DNA from: Udeniomyces pyricola
Lineage: Eukaryota > Basidiomycota > Tremellomycetes > Cystofilobasidiales > Mrakiaceae
Direction: 5' to 3'
Assembly (NCBI GenBank): GCA_039545295.1
Contig: BCIK01000023.1
Coordinates: 186,001-250,000, forward strand
Length of the DNA stretch: 64,000 bases
The notes under the pieces were generated by a model. The model did no database searches. It saw nothing but the letters and a program-made list of their open reading frames with translations, and was not told the DNA's origin. Shown here in pieces: positions 56,001 through 64,000 of the stretch. Numbering within the stretch: the stretch's first letter is position 1; every line of letters begins with the position of its first letter. The position numbers were made by a program, and so were the translations under genes.

Positions 56001-59000
56001 TGCAGATTGTCATTGTGGCAAGCGGTGGGTGTTCAATTCCGATACCTGTCTTGCGCTGTTCAAAAACCCTGTCGCCTCCCGTACTGATTTCTGATGGACT
56101 ATTTGGGCGATGTTCGACAGCCAATGGGTGGGCACCCTTGATGGTGAATCCTTGAGTGTCATCCCTTATCAGTCTTAGACTTAAGTCGGACATGGAAGAG
56201 CTGACTGCATCATTCATCCTTGCCTGTAAAACAGTACAACATGATGGATTCGGATTACAGCGCTTCGTGCCTCTACTTCATCGTTTGGTGCGCACGATTT
56301 CGCTGAAGAGAGCCACAGGACATGATGGCTGTTTTTCTTGGTCCCACTCTGATTTGTTCTGCATCCGTCATGTTGATGTCTTTTGTTACCAACAGCGTTA
56401 TTGTTCTCAACTTCTGGTTTTCGTCAGTACACTCAACCTATGGAGGACGAATGTAGCGAGTTTAGACTAACCATGCAAATGACCCATTCGACATCCAACC
56501 AATATTGCTTTGCATTCGCCTCTTTTTGTAGATCGCTTTTGGTAGCAGTCATCACCAACGTCTTTGGCGATGTGCGAGCCGAAACCAAGAAATCCGCCTT
56601 TGGTGCTTCGTCGTGAGTGTTCTCAGGAGGCTTTGCATGAAAGGCGATTCAAATCAGCCAATCAACCTGACGCATTCCCCTTTGCTTTCTCAATTTTCAG
56701 AGCTCATTCTGCCCTCGCCGGAGAGGATTGGACAAACCCCACGACTGAAGGCAACAAACGAAAACTCCCGACTCTCCTCGCTAGGATCTACCAGAAAACC
56801 AACTTGATCTGGCCTGTTTTGATTATCCTCACTCTCGCTGCGACAGCGACCAAGTCGGCAGAGTCTTCGAAACAACACCTTGAGCTCATTGGTACGTCCT
56901 TTGTTTCTCTCTTTTTACTTTCTCCCTTGAATGGGCTTAATCTGGACCGTATGGGTACAAAAAAGTCCAGAAAACCGAAATTAATTATCTATCCCACGTT
57001 TTACCCCTATGTGTTTTTTTCTTTTCTTCCTTATGCGCCTACGAGCAGACCGCTTAGACCTTGTATCCGCCCTCGCGTTCGACGTAGAGATCTTCATCCG
57101 GTTCCTCATGGTGGCGCCGGACTTTAGAGGTTTTTTCCGTAACAAGCAGAACCTTCTCGACGCTGGGCTTGCGGTCGTGGCGACCATTATTCATATTCCG
57201 GGCGTGGCGCATACAGAAGCCGCCGATTGGCTTTCATTAGCACGTAAGTACTCGTCAGCGTACTTCCAGGGCCTAGCGTATGCAGCTAACCGGTTCACTT
57301 CCTGTCTGGAATCGCTTTGCAGCACTTGCTCGATGGTATCGAGTCATTCTGTACGGTTTGCTTCGATCTAACCAAGCCTATATTGGTTTTGGTGTCAACG
57401 ATCGATTGACGTACTGACTCTTCCTCTCCTTGGTATGATGATCTTTCCGGGTCCAGTGTAATCCCGAGGTGTGTGTCGTAGGACCTCAAAATGAATACCT
57501 TCTTCATCCAGCATGCTGACTCGAGTTTTTTTTCGTTACTGTCCACGCATTCAGAATGAAGCCTTTACTCGTACGTACTAATTCGCTGCCTCTCTTACGA
57601 TTGAGTCACCATGGTAGTGTCCCAATAATAGCTAGGCTAACTACAGGATAACGCGGTTTTACATACATATATATATATCAGCTCGCCGTTTTTGGTAGCG
57701 TCAGCGGGTTGTTGAATATGGTGACATTCCTTGTTATGATGAACTTCCTCGCTTCGCTGTTTGCTATTCAGCTCTTCCAGGTTCGTTGAGTGCGCCGTGA
57801 ACGACGAACACGATTTTTGGATTCGGACCTTTGCAGCGAGAAGGATCTAGCTGATCGACTCTCCCTCTACCGTCTCGCCTATGGCCTTTCTTTTCGGTTT
57901 CGCTGGGTGGGGGTCTTATGTATCTCAGGGCGATATCGAGCCAGATGATGAGACCGTCATGGTCTTTGGTCAGATTTGGAACTCGTTTCTCGCAATGTAT
58001 CAGATCTTTTCGTCTGAAGATTGGACGACGCCGTTGTATACTGCTGTAAGCTGTCTCGCTTCTTATCTGTGTTGCTCATTCCGTTCTCTTGTCTTGCGCC
58101 GAGATGTTTGTCGTTGGCTCATAGCCGATTGGACAGCTTGAGGTGTGTCGTCAACGTTGCACTGACGGATCGATTTTTCTTGGGGGGACACGATGCGACA
58201 GATGTCGGCCGAGTTTCCATTCCAGCAAGGCGTCATCACAGCCATCTTTCTCTCGCTCTGGTTTCTCTTTTCGAACTGTGAGTCTTTGTTTGATCAACCT
58301 ATGTTATTTGTTCTTTTCTTTCATTCCTCCTGCTTTTTTTTTTTTAGCTCGTCCTGAGGAACGTAGGGATAAGGAGTGGGCGCTTTTGTTTTCTCTTTCT
58401 AGCGCGTCTGAAATATTGACTTGGTGAATCCTTGCTCTTCGTATCATCTAGTCGTTATGCTTCAAATGTTCATCGCAGTCATCGGCGAGGTACGTTGCCC
58501 GATTTCGCGATGGGTCAACAAACCCTCTCGACACTGCTCAAGTCTAGTTCCTCGTCTCATCTAGCCTGGTGGTTTTTTTTTTCGCTAGAATTTTGCCACG
58601 GCGGAAGAGCTGAAGCGGAAGCATCAAGTTGAAGCCTTCATTCAATCCACCGAGGCCAGATCGATCGGAACCTCCTGGGTCGAGACTCTCAACCCATACC
58701 GATACTTCCGTGCGAAACCGAAAGCAATCGAGGTGAACAACTTGCCTCCTGAAGTGAGTCAAGCAGTTCTATCTCAGAGATGATTGGTCGAGGGGCTTTC
58801 TGTGCGTCTTAGTATTTGGCTTGATTCTGGGACTGATTGATTACCTTGCTTCGTTGAATGTCGTCTTCTTTTTAGCTCGTCCTTCCACTCGAAAGATCCA
58901 TTGTTCGAGACTTCGCTTCCACAAGTAACGATGTCAGTCGAACTCCCGTTCTGCCACGATTGGAATCTTCCTCGGTGTCTTGTGTCTGTCACCTTTCACT

Positions 59001-62000
59001 TATGCTGTTCCTCAAATTCACAGAACAGCAAGATCTTGACAGAGTTTGAAAAGACAGGCGAGGAGGGCCTCTTCTCGTATGCCCGAAGGTTCCTTAAGAT
59101 GAATCGTTTAACGGATCAACAAATGGCTCTACAAGACCTTGACAAGATGCGGGCGGTCAAGAGCGATATCTTGCCGGAATCAACGACCATCATGGCCAAG
59201 TTGTGCGTTTTCTCTCTCTCTCTCTCTCCCCCCCCCCCTTTCTCTGTCGGTACTAATCTTGTCTGAGCTTCCAGAGGTGGAGGCTGACAATTAAGCTGAA
59301 ATCGATGAAACCCTCGTTGTTCCTTCTTTCTCAGTGAGCTGGTTTTCGCGAATGGCTCAGCGTCACGGGGAGAGCAGTTTGATGCTTTGAACGAGCAACG
59401 GAACAAGCAGGCCGATTTCATCGCTGCCCATCCAAGCTACGACGTCTCCCTCTTTTTGTTCACGCAGTCAAATTTCATCCGGCAGTTTTGCCAGACTCTG
59501 GTTCCTCCAGCCGCTGGTGAGCCTCTGATCTGCCATTTTCCTCCTCTTTCATCTCCCTTGACTTTCGGTGATGAAGGGGAAGCTACTTGGGATCGAAACA
59601 GTTACGATCGAAACTGACGACATCTTTCGATCTATCGGCTTGTGACAGGCGAGCGGATCTTTGGCCGACCAGCCATTCCAGGTCGAAGCTTTCTCTTCAA
59701 GCTGACCGTTTACGCCGTTGTCTTTGCTTCCATAATCGTCGCGGCTATTGCGACGCCTGCAGTAAGCGTTGCCTTTTTTTTCTCTTGAGCGGGACTGTTC
59801 ACAATACCAGGCTCGTCGCCCTAACTGACGATTCAAACCGTATTGAACACCTTGTCCATATCAGTACCGCCGGGATTATTACATCGCCGCTGGGGGTGCG
59901 TTCAGAGGCTCCTGGTTTGATTTGACTGAGTCTGCTCTTGGGTAAGGCATTCGATTTGATCGTCGCCTTCTCACGATGAATCCCTGGCGAGCTGGGTATT
60001 GACTTCTTCTTACCCTGACCGCCTCCTCCTTGTATTTTTCTTTTCTTGTACATGCATCCGATCAGCTTGGTTTTCGTCCTTGAATTCCTCACCAAGGTCA
60101 TTGCAGATGGTTTCATATTTTCGCCCAATGCGTACCTGCTTTCGACGTGGAACGTCATCGACTTCATGGTCCTTGCCAGTCTTTTAACCAACACCGTGAC
60201 TGGTTCGTATAATCCACTCCCTATTCTCTATCCGCGAGGATTCCATGCTTTTGGAAGCGAAAACTGATCGTGTTGGACTACCCGCTGATTCAAAAAATCC
60301 ACCAGGCCTTATCTATATTGGAGGACTAAGTCGTCTCACTCGATCGCTCAAAGCCGTGCGGGCGCTACGGTTGATCACACTTTCCACCCGCCTAAGAGAA
60401 ACGTTCCAGTGAGTGCCTGTACCCTCTTCTTCTGTTTCTCCTCTTCTTCGCTTTCCTTCTGCAAGGACAGCAAGACTCTGGATCAAAAACTAACAATGCC
60501 TTGTTGCTGTTGTACTTGTTGTCCATACGTCTATGTCTTGCTGACAGTTCAGTTCTCTTTGCGGGTGCTGCAAGAATCCTAGACGCCTCGGTCTTGGTCG
60601 TCCTGTAAGCACCGACGAGTACTCTTAGCAACGGGGAAGGCCTTTTCCTGTTTTGCAAATCAAAGCGGCAATGTCTGACAAACTTATTTCACCCTCGCAT
60701 GTCCCTACCCCGGCCCACGCATACCCTTCTTCGGACCAATCTAAATACCTCGTTTCTGTTCAGCTACATGATCCCATTCTCTGTCTGGGGCCTTGTACGT
60801 CTTGATTTCTACTTCCTTTGCAACTCGAAGGAATTCTATCATTCCTTCGGCTTCGGGCTTTAAAAACTTGTTCTTCTTCATCTTCTTTTCTTCGAACACA
60901 GAACATCTTCCGAGGCCGTCTGTACTCGTGTAACAACGGTGATGCCACCGGACTTGCCGATTGTATGGGCGAGTACCTCACTACACCGGTCGATGGAGTC
61001 GGGTCAGGGTTTCCTGTGCCTCAAGTGAGTTGACCAGTCCTTTTCTGTCTTTCTCCCTGTGGCGGCTCCCATTAGGATGGAGCAGGCGCCGACCGAGGTG
61101 TGTAGAGGAATGGTGATGATGTGTGTACTCATGATTTGGCGTTCCGTTTGTTTGGTTCCGACTGACAGGTTTGGGCCAATCCGGACTTTGATGGAGGCTC
61201 TTGGTACGAAGGGTCTATGTTGCTCCCGATACGGGAACGTGGACCTTCTCAGAGACTGATGGGTAATGGTGTCTTCTGGCTTGGTTTGCTTGGTCTTCTC
61301 GTTTCAGGGCGTTTGACGATTTCCGACAATCCATCTTGGTCTTGTTTGAGAGCGTTTCACTCGAGTTCGTTGCACTTGTTCTTGCTGGACTTGTCTCGGA
61401 GCAGAAGAGACAGATCCACTGTTGGACAGACGTGTAAGCTTGACTGACTAGGTGATCTTTTGGACTCTTAGAGGATGGGTCGACGTCATGAGTAGCACTA
61501 TGTCCATCACCGGCAAAGACCTCCAGCCACAGGTCAATTCAGCTCAAGCAAACAGTATCTTCATGCTACTTTACAATCTCGTACGTCCTCTTTCTCAAGT
61601 TTTGTGTGATCTTGACTTCCATTTGCGGTACTTATGTCTCGCTTGGGATCTTTGTGGTCGATGGTAGTTTGGAGCCGTCATCATCGCGGCCCTGTTCGTG
61701 TCCATCATCATTGAGAATTTCTCCCGGCGGGCTGGTACGGCTCTCTTGACGACTGAACAACGGTAAGCCAGTATTTTCCCCGTTTTCCTGACCCAGGCCC
61801 CGCGCAGAGATTTTTGACCCGATTACCTGACCGAATCTGAAATGGTTCTTGGTGGACTGGCAACAGACAATGGGTCGATCTCCAGAAGACGATCTTGAGA
61901 CAGGTTCGTTGCAGGCTTTTTTGCATGTGCGTTATAAGTGTGCAGTCTCGGGGCTGTACTGACATTGACAAGCTCGCATCCTTTCACTCTATTGCCGCTC

Positions 62001-64000
62001 TGTTTCTGTCGTCCTATGGACTCATGGCCTGATTTGGCTGCGCCTAGAACCCCGCCAAACGACCCAAGAAGCGGCCATCATCTGGCTTTCGACTCTGGTG
62101 CTTTCAACGAGCCGTTCAGAAGAATGGGTGGTGGTCCCGTGCTATGTCTGTGATCTATGTCTTGCACATCGTCACGCTTATGTATGTCCTCTCAGCTCTC
62201 TCCTGAAAATTCAATCTGTCAATTGAGACTGACTTAGATCCCCAAACAACGTCGCGGTCTGTGACTGATTGATAGGACGCAGTCATTCGACAACACCGCT
62301 CGAGGCAACGTGGCAGAGACGATTCGCGACTGGATTTTTGTCTGCTTCGTCTGCCTGTTCGCAGTCGACTTGACTATCCGAGGCTATGGTCTCGGATGGA
62401 AGTCGTTCCGAACCAACGGCTGGAACCTCTTTGATCTCACGACGACCATTGGTGCATTGGCTACGACGCTTGCCGTCATTGCTTTGCCGCTCCAGGTCTC
62501 GTCGTCCGTCGTTCAACTCCAGAAGCTCTTCCTCGTCTCGGTCGCGTTCAAGCTCGTCCAAAAGAACTCAAGTCTCAATCAGCTCTTCAAGATCAGCGTG
62601 TGCGTCATTTGCTCAACTTTGAGATCCAAAGCACCCGTCACCTGCGTTCTTGCCAAGTGACTCATCATGCCTTTTGGTTTCCCGCTGATCTTCGTAGGGC
62701 TTCCCTCGGCGCAATTGGCAACGTCTTTCTCCTCTGGCTCGCCCTTTTCTTTTGTTTCGCCATCTGCAACATTGAAGTCTTTTCTCTCACAAAATGGGGC
62801 GGCTCCGAGTCACGCAACATCAACTACCGAAGCTTTGGAAGCTCGTTCCTCTTCCTTGCTTTCCAATGCACGGGCGAAGGTTGGAACACGTTCATGCATG
62901 ACTACGTTGAGATGGAATGGCCGCGTTGTACCGAATCGGATGATTACCTCCAGAGCGACTGCGGGTCAGCTACAGGTGCATTCTTCCTCTTCATCACCTG
63001 GAACGTGCTCTCCATGTACCTCTTTGTCAACGTTTTACTCGGTAAGTGGCCTGGAAATGGTGTTTGCTCGATTTTGCGTAGGCATTCACGACTATATCTC
63101 TGACGAACCAGTCCTTGACCCCCTTTCCCCCCTCCCCCTCCCNCCCCAATCAAACGTATGGATCCTGATGGCTATCTTGATTGACATTCAGGTGTCGTCG
63201 TCGAGTCTTTCTCGTATGTCTTCCAACTGCCGGGCAACAACTCGCTTACCCGCCAAGAAATCCGTCAGTCCAATTCAGCCAGTCGCGTTTCATTCATCGA
63301 ACATCACAGCCGAAGATTTTGTTTTTGTTTCCGACATTTTGAATGTGTCGACCGACAGACGCTCATAACGCTTTCGCTTGCTTTCTTGCATACACTTTTC
63401 AACGCACTTCTTCCCTCCCCTTTCTCTAGGTCTCTTCAAGAAAGTTTGGGCTGAGTTCGACACGGATCGCAAGGGCATCATCCGTCGTGCTGATTACAGT
63501 CGATTCTTGTCCGCAAGTCCCTCAACTCAAGTGCTAACCTATCTGTTCTGACGCGGACCAAAGACAATGAACAGATATCAGTTAACATGCTTTGCCTTCA
63601 TGCTCTCGTTTGCGTCTTCAGAAACTCGGTGGGGTGTTTGAAGTCCGGCCTTTTCCCAAGGAGGCATCTATCGATCACCTCATGCGAGTCTCCGAGCCGT
63701 CGCCGACCGAACCCCGGGGTTCTCATATCGTTGAGGGGAGATCTCACTCGATCGATCTTAAGAAGCTTGCTTCCGCTCTCAACAAGATCGATTTTGTCGC
63801 GGTCAAGAAGAAGAGAGACATTTACAACCGCCTCGTTTGTCCCTTTGTCTTCCGGTTGCCCCTCTTACCTTTCGTTACTAGCTTTCTATGGCATTGTCTC
63901 TTTTGTACTGACTAGAAGCACTTGTTTATCTGTTCCTAATCCAGTTCCATGAAGCTTCGGTCCAAGAAGAGATTGGGTTCACGAGCATGATGATTCTTCT
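53093..64000 (+). CDS. CCH1: voltage-gated calcium channel alpha subunit, 3' part beyond window
   Basis: Forty-two exons with consistent phases cover about 2018 residues and continue past the edge. Main exons: 53093-54108, 54230-54382, 54495-54887, 55021-55219, 55314-55626, 55782-56024, 56121-56143, 56235-56287, 56396-56422, 56532-56612, 56701-56891, 57049-57243, 57323-57350, 57457-57468, 57555-57570, 57682-57780, 57929-58045, then 23 exons up to 63263, then 63430-63512, 63622-63834 and 63945 onward. Cch1 with Mid1 forms the plasma-membrane high-affinity Ca2+ uptake channel. Four repeats of six segments are seen. S4 voltage sensors: repeat [13 protein letters not shown], repeat [16 protein letters not shown], repeat [17 protein letters not shown], repeat IV poor in Arg. 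Pore loops: [29 protein letters not shown] and [10 protein letters not shown], an Asn-Glu-Glu-Glu filter as expected for fungal Cch1. An EF-hand-like loop ([15 protein letters not shown]) follows repeat IV. The N-terminal 300 residues are Ser/Pro-rich and cytosolic. Confidence 0.94.

Noticed and set aside
1..64000. Secondary-metabolite, defence or mobile-element cluster
   Set aside because: The genes are unlinked housekeeping functions. No polyketide, peptide synthetase, transposase, reverse transcriptase, integrase or repeat-array signature was found on either strand.

Overview
The window is a gene-dense nuclear segment of a fungus, almost certainly a basidiomycete. The signs are many short spliceosomal introns (mostly 60-220 bases, with CTGAC/CTAAC-like branch points), ordinary fungal housekeeping genes, no operons, and long pyrimidine, A, C and G runs in introns and intergenic DNA. 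The species cannot be named from this sequence. Splice donors often carry C at intron position +4 (GTGCGT, GTACGT, GTTCGT), which may help to place the lineage. There is one 600-base assembly gap (28277-28876) and there are single N calls inside homopolymers, so homopolymer lengths are unreliable.

I rebuilt 20 genes by joining exons whose phases agree. Left to right: a PB1-domain protein cut by the left edge (-); the tRNA wobble-uridine methyltransferase TRM9 (+); a BIG1/VOA1-type V-ATPase-associated membrane protein (-); a four-TM claudin-like protein (+); a SAP-domain protein (-); a small TMEM254/DUF4499-like membrane protein (+); the LSH/HELLS-type SNF2 chromatin remodeller in 22 exons (+); the nucleolar RRP17/NOL12-type protein (+); a small conserved-looking protein (+); a membrane protein with a poly-Thr run (-).

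After the gap come a small C2H2-type zinc protein whose 5' end is lost (+), an intronless Ser/Thr/Pro-rich ORF (+), the Rab GTPase-activating protein GYP1 (-), an F-box-like/leucine-rich protein (-), the ubiquinone O-methyltransferase COQ3 (+), TFIIE beta TFA2 (+), coproporphyrinogen oxidase HEM13 with an N-terminal mitochondrial-type leader (-), a DUF1746-type membrane protein (-), the exon-junction-complex core MAGO (-), and the voltage-gated calcium channel CCH1 (+), which runs off the right edge after 42 exons.

The genes do not form one pathway. They are single housekeeping loci in mixed orientation, with divergent promoters (for example 1964-2402, 6996-7386, 13469-13702) and convergent ends (4362-5107, 24789-25258, 31761-32251, 44446-45039). 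I found no mobile element, CRISPR array, tRNA or rRNA, and no previously undescribed multi-gene system. The most unusual signal is in splicing. There is a 4-base microexon that supplies the Walker A lysine codon of LSH, a 6-base microexon and an 8-base last coding exon in MAGO, a 15-base microexon in a SAP domain, 12- and 16-base exons in CCH1, a 7-base first coding exon, a GC-AG intron, and acceptors that follow A-runs instead of pyrimidine tracts.
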